This document shows positions 11,812 through 23,046 of a stretch of 64,000 nucleotides of DNA, piece after piece. The stretch is from Pollenia angustigena. Taxonomy: Eukaryota; Arthropoda; Insecta; Diptera; Polleniidae. The notes under the pieces were generated by a model. That model was not told where the DNA came from. It searched no databases and saw nothing but the letters and a program-made list of their open reading frames with translations. Within the stretch, counting starts at the first letter, position 1. Every line of letters begins with the position of its first letter. The position numbers were made by a program, and so were the translations under genes. The stretch covers positions 69,783,393-69,847,392 of the forward strand of contig OV884059.1 in assembly GCA_930367215.1 (NCBI GenBank). The letters run 5' to 3'.

Positions 11812-12127
11812 CGTTCAATGCGTGTATGCATCTGTCAAAAAATGAGTAGTGTAAAATTGTATTGACAAGTTACACAGCAAACGCGTACAATACTTTCTAC
11901 TTTAGCATGCGTCTTGAAAGGAGGTCAAAAAGTAACATAACTATAAAAACAAGTATCACACATATAGGGAGTATCGCCGATATATCGGTATTCGTTACAT
12001 CACTAATTTGTATACCCTCCACCACCACAAGTTTTTCGAAATAGGTTGATTATGCAGGCAAGTTGATTATATCTTGTAATAACAAAATTTACTGTTAATG
12101 AAAACGTCGAACCAAAACTATAGAAAA

Positions 12128-12808
12128 CAAGTAAGAAAGTATAGTCGGTCAAGCCCGACCATATGATACCCTACACCACAGTAATAAAAAGCACATCATT
12201 CTTATATGTTCATATAAATAATAATTAATTTATGTTTACAAACTTCATTAAAATTGGTTTGAAAGTTTGTGAGAGGCAGAGAGGCCTTCTTCCTCCCCTT
12301 GTGGTTATATTCTTGAAAAACTGTATAGCTTATGTGTCCATATAGGAATGGATCTATCTATATTTTAAATTTCATTAAAATCGGTTTAAGAGGCAGAAAT
12401 TGCCTCTATCTCCCCTCGTGGTCCTATTTTTTTTTAAAATACATACCTATTTTGTCCCTAAAGACATGGTTCTATCTATGTTTTGAATTTCATTAAAATC
12501 GGTTTGAAAGTTTCTGAGAGAAAGAAATTTCCCCCTATCTTCCCTAGTGGTCCTGCGATTTGGCCCATTTTCAATAGGCTTGGTCCCTATGCCAATAAGA
12601 GCCTATGTCCCAAATTTTATCAAATTATCTCTAAAATTGCGACCTGTGCTTTGCGCACAGTGTTACATGGTCATCCAGCCAGCCAGCTGGACGGACATCA
12701 TTAGTTCGACTCAGAAAATTATTCTGAGTCGATTGGTATACTTTAAGGCGTTACATACATCAGCACAAATGCATAATACCCTCTCCACTATTGTGGTGTG
12801 GGTATAAT
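12128..12808 (+). repeat. Dispersed repeat family B, copy 1
   Basis: It begins ACAAGTAAGAAAGTATAGTCGG, continues with a GTCAAGCCCGAC hairpin and ATGATACCCTACACCAC, and ends TATTGTGGTGTGGGTATAATA. Inside, a unit of about 120-127 bp recurs three times (near 12241, 12366 and 12487), each with TTTCATTAAAATCGGTTT and AGAGGCAGA-like words. Shorter relatives lie at 15832-16034 and 37155-37452. Architecture parallels family A: end hairpins, internal tandem units, and mirrored TACCCT/AGGGTA ends. Confidence 0.7.
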
Positions 12809-13078
12809 AAGCCAAAACCAGAATTCCCAAACTACTTAAGCAGCCCATACACGATTCAATTCAATTGTCAACTGAGTCGGTTGTTGTCCAAATCAATGCG
12901 TGTATGGCCTTGTCAATTGATTAGTTTGACGGTTGTCGAGTTGGTTGAAGGAAATTCAAAAGATTTTCTTGTTGACTACTTGACTACTAATGCTAGAAAC
13001 ACAACTAGGACGACACAATAAGTGCGTGAACCTAAAATTTTTTTTAATTTATAAAAAAACTATTAATCGGGTGTTTTT

Positions 13079-14446
13079 ACCGAATTTTAGCCATTCCTTA
13101 TAGTTTTAGGGAGTTTTAATAAATTTTAGGGCTTGTTTGAAATATTTAAAATTTTCGCGATTTTGCGCCATTTTTGCAACATTTTTTTTTTTGCCATTTT
13201 CCGACATTTTGTTTTTTTCATTCAATTAGCGATTTCAAATAAATTTTAGTGTTTATTTAAAAGTTATTAGTATTGTGGTTATTTTATTGAACTATTTATG
13301 GTTTTTAATCCAAATTTTTTTAATATTTTTAATTAGGCTTAAGTTCATTAAATTTAATTTTCATTAAATTATTTTTATGAAGAAAGGAATTTTACAACAT
13401 GAAAATCAATTAAAATTTACTGATAATTTTTTGGATTAAAAACCATAAATAGTTCAATAAAATAACCACAATACTAATAATTGTTAAAGCTAAGGCACGA
13501 GCTCTATGTTTGCATTTGTCCTTCAAGTTGTGCTGAAAAGGTCAACAAGAAAAAGAAAGACAAAAAAATAAAAAAACAAAAATATGTACTTTGAACTTCA
13601 AGAAGAATTCTTGACAAAAGTACGAAAAAACAGAAGTAAAGGAATAACATGTTAAAGTAAATGAAAATAGATAATCATTCAAAGCAAATTTCGATCTACC
13701 AAAGGTTGAATACAATTTGGTTTAAGGATTGATGTTTGACTAATGACGTCAGCAGTCGTCGATGGCTGCGAGTGTTAAACGGCAAGCCCTCTGAGGAGAT
13801 TGGGTGGTTGCAATCGAAACATGTCAGGGTAACCTGTCCGTAAACACCTGGGTTCGAGCCCAGATTGAGTCAAAGAATGAAAAATTATCAGTAAATTTTA
13901 ATTGATTTTCATGTTGTAAAATTCCTTTCCTTATAAAAATAATTTAATGAAAATTAAATTTAATGAACTTAAGCCTAATTAAAAATATTAAAAAAAAAGT
14001 TTACTTAAAAGTTTTAAATTTTTCGCGAATTTTAGCCAAGTTCGCAATAGAAGCGAATTGTCCCTGTGATTCTTTAGAGCTTTCACGATTTATAATAAAT
14101 AGTAGATTTTTCTATCATGCCGCTGTTAGCAAATTTTTGCAAATTTCCGCTAATTTTGCAATTTTTGCCGAATTTTAGCCATTCCTTATAGATTTAGGGA
14201 CTTTTTATGGCTTTTTTGAAATAAATTTTTTTTTTGCGAATTTTTGCAAATTTCTTTTTGTTATTTTCCGTCATTTTGTTTTTTTTTTCACTCATTTAGC
14301 GATTTCTAATAAATATTAGTGTTTGTTTAAAAGTTTGCCATTTTTTCGCGAATTTTAGCCAAGTTCGCAATAGAAGCGAATTGTCCCTGTACTTCTTTAC
14401 ATATTTCACGATTTTTAATAAATATTGAACTTTGCTATCATGCTGC
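13079..14446 (+). repeat. Tandem dimer, unit about 357 bp, first unit interrupted
   Basis: The word CCGAATTTTAGCCATTCCTT occurs at 13079 and 14169, and CGCGAATTTTAGCCAAGTTC at about 14025 and 14346. Removing the inserted element 13266-13998 plus one target copy restores a first unit of about 357 bp, followed by a second partial unit. Both are AT-rich with many GAATTTT words and lack coding capacity. Confidence 0.75.
13266..13998 (+). mobile_element. tRNA-containing retroelement (SINE-like), copy 1
   Basis: It is flanked by a 15-bp duplication with one mismatch (13251-13265 and 13999-14013) and ends in an A-rich tail, as for LINE-mobilised retroelements. A tRNA-Ser-like segment starts GCAGTCGTCGATGGCTGCGAG (about 13749) and contains the B-box-like GGTTCGAGCCC (about 13851). 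The 5' part is unusual. A 50-bp block (13266-13317) recurs in inverted form at 13431-13476, and a 110-bp block (13318-13430) is the complement of the tail-side block 13880-13995, so about half of the element is self-complementary. Confidence 0.7.
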
Positions 14447-15488
14447 GATGTCCCTTTCCCAATTTATTCGTCGTTCGTCTGCGTAAGAAATAGAAATAAA
14501 CCTATCGCAGAGTTCGTTACGCACGACGAATTTCGGTCTACGCAATGATTGTGTGTACTTTCATATATGTACACCAATGTGTTCTATTTCTGGTGACGAA
14601 TATTCGTTGCGAATAATTCTTCGTTCGTCCCAGCTGCGTTTCTAGCATAAGTCTTTCTATTCGATTGTACTGTGTGTGCTCGAGTCTCTTCATCAGCTGT
14701 CAAAATTAATGCTTGTAGTTTTCTTTTGTAAAAAAAAGTTAAGTATTTTAAAAATTGTCTTATATTTCATTAAATTTTAAAATTAATTTCAAATCTTTCA
14801 ATTCAGTATATGAAGTGTGTGGCCAAGCATCAATTTAGTTGACAATTGAATTGAACGTATTTCGGTATTTTTAGAAAAACAAGTGAAAGTTCTTTATTTG
14901 GTTCTATACAGTGTTGCCAAAACTTTATGTCCAAAAATGGCTATATTTACGGAAAAAATGGCTAAATAATGGCTAAAAACTTTTTTAAATAAAAACACAC
15001 TCAAATTCAATAACAAATCAAAAATAATTCATTAAACATTTTTTATAATAGATACTGGGAATTATTTCCTTCCGAAGGTTAATTTACATATATTATATTC
15101 AAAATTTTTTAATTTTTCGAATTTATTTTATGAGCTATGCCAGAAAATGCATTACATTCTGCTGGTGTCTAATAATTGTAAATTTTTCTGTACATACAAT
15201 ATACCTCATTGCTGTCCAAAGGAAAGCTAAGGTAAAATGTAGCAAGAAGAAACAATATAATAGTCTGGTAGTGTATAAAGTCATTTCTGAAAAATTGAAA
15301 GGAATAGGACTATTACAAAAAAGCTTTATAAAATACATAACTGAAATTTAGCTCATAGAATAAATTCGAAAAATGCAAAAATGTTGAACGTTTTTGATAA
15401 TGAAATTGTAAATTTAAATCAATTTGTTACATAAGAATAAACGTAAATTAAATATTTTAGCATTTGAAAAATAAAATCATCGATAAAT
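14447..15488. other. No gene recognised
   Basis: Contains CAGTGTTGCCAAAACTT near 14910, which looks like a lone hAT-type end, but I found no partner. ORFs near 15130-15351 on both strands are mutual shadows without recognisable motifs. Confidence 0.4.
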
Positions 15489-15743
15489 CTGTGGTTTTCA
15501 CGGGCAACCGCGTATGTCTATTTTTTTGATATTTAAATGTTGATGGCATATTGCTTAATTTTAAGCGCTCTTTAAATTTTTAAAAATATTTTTAAAAACA
15601 GATAGACCCATTCCGATGTTTTAACTTAATTGCAAAGTTCAAAAGGTGCAATATCTAACCGATAGTTTGATCTAGAATGGTTTTTTCGGCACTCCTGAAC
15701 AATTTTATTTTAAGACATACGCGGTTGCCCATGAAAACCACAG
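15489..15743. mobile_element. 255-bp MITE with about 31-bp TIRs
   Basis: The left end CTGTGGTTTTCACGGGCAAC, continuing CGCGTATGTCT, is mirrored almost exactly by AGACATACGCG followed by GTTGCCCATGAAAACCACAG. AAAT flanks both sides and may be a 4-bp target duplication. The interior is AT-rich and non-coding. Confidence 0.8.
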
Positions 15744-15831
15744 AAATTCGATGTCGTTATTGTTCATCTCATTGGAATCACTTGTGCCTATAAGTTTTAA
15801 ATATTTTGAAGGTAAATCATAATCATGACAA

Positions 15832-16034
15832 CCAAATTTTATCAAATTATCTCTAAAATTGCGAGCTAAACTTTGCGCACAGAGCTAACATGTACAGCCA
15901 GCCAGACGGACATCGTTAATTCGACTCAGAAAGCTATTCTGCTATTAAAGGTGGGTCTAGAACCAATATTTTAAGGTGTTACACACATCAGCACAAATGC
16001 ATAATACCCTCTACACTATTGTTGTGTGGGTATA
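15832..16034 (+). repeat. Dispersed repeat family B, truncated copy
   Basis: It matches the 3' part of the copy at 12128-12808, including AATTATCTCTAAAATTGCGA, TTTGCGCACAG, CAGCCAGCCAGACGGACATC and the end TATTGTTGTGTGGGTATA. The 5' two thirds are missing. Confidence 0.7.
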
Positions 16035-16389
16035 CATATTTTATTGTTATGGTACAAATATTTACCTAATTGATCAAATCGAATTAACGGTTGCTTAATG
16101 TAACCTACTTGGCTAAATACCCTCTCTACTTTAGAATAAGACCATGGTAGCGAGAGCAACTTTATAGTTCATTCTGAAATTTCTAAAAGTTTATTACTGC
16201 CGCCTGCATCGCTATATTGAAATACATACTTCCTACGATAAAAAAAAAAACAGTGTCACAGCTACCAAATAAAGATAAGAACTGCCCGTCAAACTCAATT
16301 ACTTTTTACGTATGGAAAAAATTTATCTACGAGTCTTAGTTTTAGATTTAAAATAAGTTCTAGATAAAATTTCTGTATCCAGGTTTGTT

Positions 16390-16500
16390 GGGAAGATCGA
16401 TCGATGAATGACCCGATAGGCAGGCTGGTAGTGAGCTAGTCAGCGCCAGGGTTGCGGGTTCTATTCCCGCCAGATACTCTGGTTTCGTTCCTGCAAACGA
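16390..16500 (+). ncRNA. tRNA-like segment, possible SINE head
   Basis: The stretch GGTAGTGAGCTAGTCAGCG followed about 20 bases later by GCGGGTTCTATTCCCGCC resembles a tRNA D arm region and a T arm with B box (GGTTCNANNCC allowing one change). The T-arm stem GCGGG/CCCGC is perfect. No complete cloverleaf with a proper acceptor stem was evident. A SINE promoter is the likely explanation; a decayed tRNA gene is the alternative. Confidence 0.35.
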
Positions 16501-16560
16501 AACGTAGAGTTTCGCGGGATTAGCTTAGAAATTTCAAAACGATCGTTGTAGCAGGTTAGA

Positions 16561-17994
16561 AGCATTTCAAACTATTTCTGAATTATAGTTTTAATTTTTT
16601 TTAAAAAAAGTATTAGAAATAAGTTTGTAAAGATACTGAAAATCGTTTTGAATCGTTTGTTTTTCAAACTCATTTTTCATCACATACATACCAGATTAAG
16701 AAAAAATTGGCAGTCATTTTATATTGAAGTTTGAAAATCATTGAAAAAGGTTATCCTATCGAAGCCCAATCTTTGAATCAAAAAGATTTAACTGATTTAT
16801 TTAAAAGATTTCTAATTTAACTAATTTTGTTGACGAGCGCGCCTTACATAAAGAATGGCATAAGCATGCACTGACGAACCACGAAACAAAATGACTGAGT
16901 GTTAATAAAATGCTCATGATATTGGGAAACTTGTTATTATATCACTGAAATATGGAATAAAAATATTTATTTTATATAAATCACATAAATTTACTATTTA
17001 TTCAAGGAATATTTTAAAATGTAACTTTTGACGAAAACGTAACTTTTTTGAAAGAAAAGAGCAAATTGCCCAAGGCTACTTGCAGTCTTCCCCGGTTCAT
17101 GTCTTCTCGAAACACCCATTGGACCAACTTATATTTGACCCTATTTTGCGAAACTGAGGGCAAATTATGGCAGTCATGATCGAATACTTTTTCGATTCGA
17201 TAGCAATTTTGATTGAAAATGATTAAAAAAAAAATAATAATAATAATAATAAGATGTTTAGACCTCAAGCTCGACCATTTAATTATACTTGGATTAAAAA
17301 AAGTAAAAATGTACAGTTAAAGTTTTACTTCTGCCAAGACAAACTTGTGCCGTTTAAAAAATAAAAAAGGTGTTTAGATCGCCGGTTCATTTCTTTTTCA
17401 TTAAAAAGTTGTATTAACAAAAATCGTCCGAAAAAATATCTTAAAAATTGTTTTTGACAATGATGGCCAAACCAATTTTTTATTGTTTTTAAACCAATAT
17501 TATAATCCGACCTTTAAAAGGGGGTTTCTAGAAAAATCAGCTGTGGACAAAAAAAAAAAAAAACATCATGAAAAAATTAGAAACAATTCTTCTATTCAAC
17601 AATTCTATGATAACTGCAAATCTTTCACACCTTTACGTTATAATTCTTTGTTTAAAAAATAAAGTTTCAAATTTCCTTGACAATAGTTTCCACATAAAAT
17701 TAAAGGAACATAAATAACCAGAGTCATACAAACATTGTACAGACGTTAATCGCAAACGCGTGTGCACACTCAAATCCTACAATTAAGTGTTCAATGAAAC
17801 ATTTACAATGCACCAGGTCAACCAAAAGAACAATTAAAGGATCAAACAAAGAGTATAATTATCCTATTGGGAGATTAACTTGCCAAAGCAGCCATTGACA
17901 CAAACAAAAGGCACCTACAACAATGAAGGAATGAACGAATAGTTGAGGGGTTGGATGAATGGTCAATTTGTTGGAGAACGTGTCAAAGTGTTAC
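16561..17994. other. Presumed intron or intergenic DNA 3' of the host exon
   Basis: No recognisable coding. A (TAA/ATT)n microsatellite lies at about 17226-17253. An 84-codon minus-strand frame (17014-17268) shows no family motif and reads through the microsatellite, so I do not treat it as a gene. Confidence 0.4.
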
Positions 17995-18047
17995 CTACTT
18001 GAAAGTATTTAAAAAGATTAAGGAAGGGTTTAAAGCTGCATAATTAC

Positions 18048-19107
18048 CGGATATCGTATGGTCAGACAGCCTGGTAGGTGGTGTATGAGCGGGTGTGTGA
18101 TGATGCGAGGAAGTATCAATGCCAGGTGTTGGTAGTCCCGAGTAAAGCGAACTAAAATCCTCCGGCGTGCTGCTGCATTTGCGCTGATGATTTAGCGAGT
18201 TTTTATCAATAGAGGAGCTATGAATGGCGGGCGAACGACTATCTTGTACCGAAGAGGCTAGTCCTAAAAGGCGATTTTCATGGGAGGAACTTATGCCCAT
18301 GAGGCGATTATCTTGAAATGACATGAATTTGGTGTCTTGCGGCACGCCGCCATGTTGCATATTCGCGGCGTGATCTTCCAGCAGGCCCTGCTGCAACCCC
18401 AACAGCCCACCCACTAAGTTTGGTCTCAACTCATCCATGCTTAATTTGCTTTGGCCACAACCACCGGCGGTGGAAAAATTCAATTGTCTACTAAAGATGG
18501 CAGGAAATATATTAAATTGTTGCGAATCGGCGGAGGATTGTGGACTTAGGCCTAGACTGGGGGGAGCAATATGAGGCAACGAAGGGGCACTGAGGGAGGT
18601 AGGAACGGCTACCGATGAAGCCGAATGAGTATCGTTACTGTGATGCACTGCCGAGGGTGATGAGTTACCTATAGAACCGGCAGTATTAACTGTGCTGCCG
18701 TTGGGAGTAGAACTTAAGCCGTTAGTACCGCCGACGGAATGCAGTTGTGATTGTGAAGATACCGTGGATCCAGGTGTTGTTTGTTGTTGTTGTTGCTGCT
18801 GCTGTTGTTGCTGTTGCTGCTGTTGTTGCTGACTAGCCGCTAAATGTTGCTGAAGTGCTGCCGATGAATTTGTTGTATGATGTGAATTCAAATGGGAATG
18901 ATGGCTGGCTGTTTGATGGGCCGACGGATGTGTAGCTAAGCCATGCAGTGGAGCTGTCAAATGTGTTTGATGGCTGTTGGTATTGCCGACGACTCCACCA
19001 CCTGAACCAGGGCCGCCGGCACAACTTTGTTGTTTGAAATCCAATTTGTGGCCGGCGTAAAATCGCGAATCGATATACGTTTTGAAAAAATCAATCGTAC
19101 AATCCAA
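18048..19107 (-). CDS. Host coding exon, His/Gln/Ser-rich regulator (unidentified)
   Basis: The frame is open from a stop at about 19165 down to a stop at 17995, an open length of about 370 codons. The first recognisable residues LDCTIDFFKTYIDSRFYAGH are not low-complexity. Then follow a Gly patch, a His/Ser/Thr-rich stretch, about 18 consecutive Gln near residues 93-110, a Ser/Pro region and a better-defined tract with NIFPAIFSRQLNFS (about 200-213), MDELRPNLVGGLLGLQQG and TPEDFSSLYSGLPTPG near the end. There is no in-frame ATG before residue 225; the first codon of the tracked frame is TTG. A donor CCG|GTAATT at 18048 would end the exon before the frame runs into intron-like codons. This composition is typical of fly developmental transcription factors, but no DNA-binding domain lies in this exon and I cannot name the gene. 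Confidence 0.8.
18775..18832 (-). repeat. CAG/CAA trinucleotide tract (poly-Gln)
   Basis: The coding strand alternates CAG and CAA codons, encoding about 18 glutamines without a pure CAG run. Mixed codons usually make such tracts more stable than pure ones. Length variation between individuals is likely. Confidence 0.85.
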
Positions 19108-19165
19108 CGAAATAAAGATGCGGGAAAATTTATAACGATTTTTTTTTTTAGCTTTTAATTTATTT

Positions 19166-22100
19166 TATTTATTTATACTTAAGTAAATATAACTTTTTAG
19201 AAAGAAATTTAAATATAGAACGACTTTATATTGTTTTTAAAAACCAATAAGTTTTTAAAAAATTTCGATTTTTGCAGAGTTGTTATAGGGCTTTTTAAAT
19301 TTTGATTGTTTAATTAAGATCAGTTTTCACTTTTTTATTTTTATTATAATTTTTTGTTTAAATATTTTAAATATGTAATTATATTTTGTAATTTTTTAAC
19401 TTTTATTTTATATTTTATTGACTAAAACTTGATTTAGTAATAAGTGAATTGAAGTGAGATTTTTTAGTTTTCAAAATATATTCCAAATTAAAAAACTTGA
19501 GATTTATATCACTGTTTTAGTTTTTTTTTTTAATTTTTAATATAAATGAATATGAATGTATACATACATATATATTTTTTTAATAAAAACTTTTTAAAAC
19601 TCTAAGAATTTTTTATATACACTTTTTTTAAATCGTTTTAAGTTGCAATTATTTTAGATTTTTTCAATCATTTAATTTTTCGGTAAATCCGCCGTTTAAT
19701 CAAGTCTTGCGGTTTGATTTTTTTTTTTTAATAAAGGCGATTTTTTTACTTCAAATAATTTAATTTTATTATTAAACTTTTTACACACACGGTCAAAAAA
19801 TTTTTTTATATGCCTTCACTTCTTTTGTTTTGCTTAAATTAATTTAAATCTTTGTTTATTTTTACTTAATTGTATCAAAATAATTTGAAATATTTAAACA
19901 CACGACTGAGTTAAATTGCTTTAGCGTCTAGAGTATTTTAACGTAGTGAACGTGTTACTGGCGTTACGTTATTAGTATCTAGTATTGGTAGAATATCTTG
20001 CCAATATTTTCTAATGTTTACAAATAATGAAAATTTGATTTCCGTTTAAACAGCGAGACAAAGTTTTTGCATAGATTGCGTGTGTTTGTGCTTGAAGAGT
20101 AGTGTGTTTTGGAAAAGTTTCATCACAGGTATTAGACGAGATGGTTGGCTGGTTGGTTGAAAATGACAAGAGTTAATTTTAATAACAAACAAAAAAACAA
20201 GCCAACAACAATATACAGAGTTTGTATAAATACGATGACACCGACTGTTTGGCGAATAATGAAATTTGCGTTTTTCATTTAACTCGATCCAGCATCAACT
20301 AATGATGATAGACTGCGGCAAAGGAATACACACAACAAAACACAAAAACAAGAACAACAATAAAACATACACATTTATAAGTTCGACATATGCCAACTTC
20401 GGACGTGGCCCAAAACTTCGTTGTATGGACTATTGTGACACAACGAAAAACCAAACAAAAAACTTTGCAGCAGAATTATAATTTTCCTGTGATGCTAGCG
20501 TTGACGTAAGCGCTTAACGTTTGGTTGGCAACGCTACACTTTGAAGCACATGCATATAAGAAATAAATATATACATACATACAAACAAGAAAATAGGCGG
20601 AAAGTAACACAATTAATTTGTTAAAATCCGGTCTCGTTTGTCAGGCTGTGTTATTATACGTTTCGTTTTTGGCACATTTGTTTTGTTATTGCACTTTTTT
20701 TAGTTTTTTGATAGGTACGTGAGCAGATAAAAAATGTGGTACGTACGTATACGCGGCCGATCAAATTTAAAATGATGATGAATGCAGGCAGCCAAACAAA
20801 AAAACTTATAACGAAATTAAGGATCATAAGCATTGAAGAAACGTCTGCAGCAGCGGCAACATGGACATAAATAGTAGCAGCATTAACAATATTGACAACT
20901 TTTTCGCTTAATGGTGGTAACAACCGGATTTGCACATGGTTAAGTTTTCGTAAAACAAATCACCACTAACCCAAACCAACCAAAACAAAAAACCCGTTTG
21001 GGGGTGTTAAATGTAAATTCTACTTATGTACATTTTGTAAACACTCTACAAAAAAAAATATAAAAAAAGAAAGAGAATTTATTGTATAAACAAGACAAGT
21101 ATAGAGCAAAAGATTTTTACTATTCTCTTTGCTTTTTACACTTATTATTTATTTGCCCTCTGCAACTCGGTATACAATTGTTGTCTCTTTCTAACCTATA
21201 TTAATTTAATAATAAGTTGTTTTGTTATTCTTTCGTTTTTGTTTGGTTTGTTGTAATTGTAAAACAAGTAGTGTAGTCTACGCTTATATGTTCTTGTAAT
21301 ATTGTTGTTGTTCCTGATGTGCAAATACAAAATATAAAACCCCCAAAAGGAATTGAATTCATTACATTCGCTCACTCACACACATGCACACACAATCTAT
21401 CATGCACTTGTTTTGGTCCCTTCCTCTTTTTCACACAAAACATAAACACATGATTGATAACTGTCTGCTTTTTAGACATTTTCCAGCAAAGCCAAATGTC
21501 AAATTTATTCGAATCGGGGGTGTGATGAATGTCTGTATGTTTGTGTATATGAATGTATTTGCAATAGGTTCCTACATACGTATTTTGTTTCTTCTTTTTG
21601 TTAGTTTTTTTGCTTTTTTTTGACAAAAAAAATATGTTATGAGAATTGAAAATAATGAAAAAGTTTTAAGGGAAAAGGGAATAATACAAGCGTAAAATAG
21701 TATCGAATGTTAATATAAAATGTCTGACACACTTTTTCCGTTAGTTGGTTTTTGTTGTTGCATGCTGTATCTGCATGTATGTATGTATGTATGCATGTGC
21801 CACATGTTTGCAATTTAAATTTTCTTCGGTTTTTTTTATATCTACTTACATATTTTCTCTTATCAAATTGTAAAAATATATTGCAGTGGAAGTTAAAGAC
21901 ATTCTGTATTAAGATAAAATATTTTTAGCATCTCGTTTTAATTTATTTTTTGCAATTGTTTGTGTCCAGTGAAAGTATAAATAGAGTTGTGTAAGTAAAA
22001 ATTATACACTGCTAAAATTAGCATATTTTTTTTATATTATCCCAAAATGTTTCATAAATTATAATTTGAATAAAATTGTTCTAGTTTTGTGAAAAATTGA

Positions 22101-22517
22101 GACGGTTTAACATCACTAAGAATGCAAATATTTTTCTTAAACATTAAAGAATGTTTTTTAATAGGTCGTAGGTAAATATCGTAACTTTAAGTCGGTAAGG
22201 AGCTTAAGTTCAATTTAATATACCTACATATTTAAAGGAAAGGTAAAAAACTTGATAAAATCCTTAGTTCTGAAATATTTTTTTAATCTGTAAATGCAGT
22301 TTAGTTTTAATGTCGACTCTATTTTTATAATGCAAGACATAGACAACTAAAAATTATTGATCTTTGTTTTACAAAGGTTTTTGTGACTTAGCACATTTTC
22401 TGTTAAATATTTTTTTCCATTAATAAGATTTTGTTTTTCGTGCTTAATTTTCAATTTTTATTCTCAAAAAAAAAAACACTGATTTTATTCTTTCACTTGT
22501 TTTGAATTTAATATAAT
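19166..22517. other. Presumed intron or 5' flank of the host exon
   Basis: AT-rich, without the dispersed repeats found elsewhere, which is itself notable in this window. It includes runs of ACAAAAC-type words, and a GTAT-type microsatellite at about 21772-21800. The open frames seen here are low-complexity or mutual shadows (21372-21626 on both strands). No upstream exon could be assigned. Confidence 0.4.
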
Positions 22518-22915
22518 ACTAGCCGGACCCGCTGCGTTGCCCACCCGGAGATAATTTTTGGCTAACATTAGAATTGCAAAGGCAGAACTTGCTTATCTGT
22601 CTCCTATTGGTTCAAGGTTTGAAAAAAATATAAAGCCAGTGTGTTTTATTGTATGGAGATATCTACATATGTTTTAAATTTCATCAAAATCGGCAAGATA
22701 GTTCGGATAGGCAGAAATTGTCCATCGTTCACTTCATATTCTTAGCTTTGAAAAAATATAAGCCCTGTGTGTTTAATTTACGTCAACCTATCTATCTTTG
22801 GTTCAAATTTCATCAAAATTGGTTAGATTTTTTCGGAGAGGCATTAATCTCCCTCTTGGTTCTAGTTTTAAGAAAATAAAAAGCCTATATTTTCAAATTC
22901 ATTTAAATCGAGTTT
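22518..22915 (+). repeat. Dispersed repeat family C (CTAGCCGGACCCGC start)
   Basis: It starts ACTAGCCGGACCCGCTGCGT and contains two to three degenerate units with AAATTTCATCAAAATCGG (near 22676 and 22803), GGAGAGGCA and TTCTAG. A related start in complement, CGAAGTTCGCCAGGTCCG, lies near 33133-33150. Similar start motifs are common in insect repeats; the class is not determined here. The TATATATATAGAT run near 26340-26355 may be the far end of a large interrupted copy. Confidence 0.5.
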
Positions 22916-23046
22916 GCTATTCACGCAATAAAACGTAGCAAACGCAAAAGTCAATTTTTTTAAATCAGACCGGCTGTTCCGTAGATTCACTTTTCCATAC
23001 AAAGAAAGCTAAAAGCCTAATAATATTAGTAAAAAGAACTTATTTT

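Noticed and set aside
12841..14857. Inverted pair TTCAATTCAATTGTCAACT around the tandem dimer
   Set aside because: The match is about 25 bases of AT-rich, low-complexity sequence over 2 kb, with no target duplication. It may be an element boundary, but the support is too weak.
17014..17268. 84-codon minus-strand frame
   Set aside because: Its N-terminus is translated from a trinucleotide microsatellite. The rest (FDHDCHNLPSVSQNRVKYKL) looks slightly protein-like but matches no family I know.
18833..19024. 63-codon frame overlapping the host exon
   Set aside because: It is an alternative frame of the same strand inside the coding exon and contains no independent signal.
21372..21626. Overlapping 79- and 84-codon frames on opposite strands
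   Set aside because: Both are low-complexity, composed of Lys/His/Asn-rich or Phe-rich runs, and shadow each other. No motif, signal or neighbour supports either as a gene.
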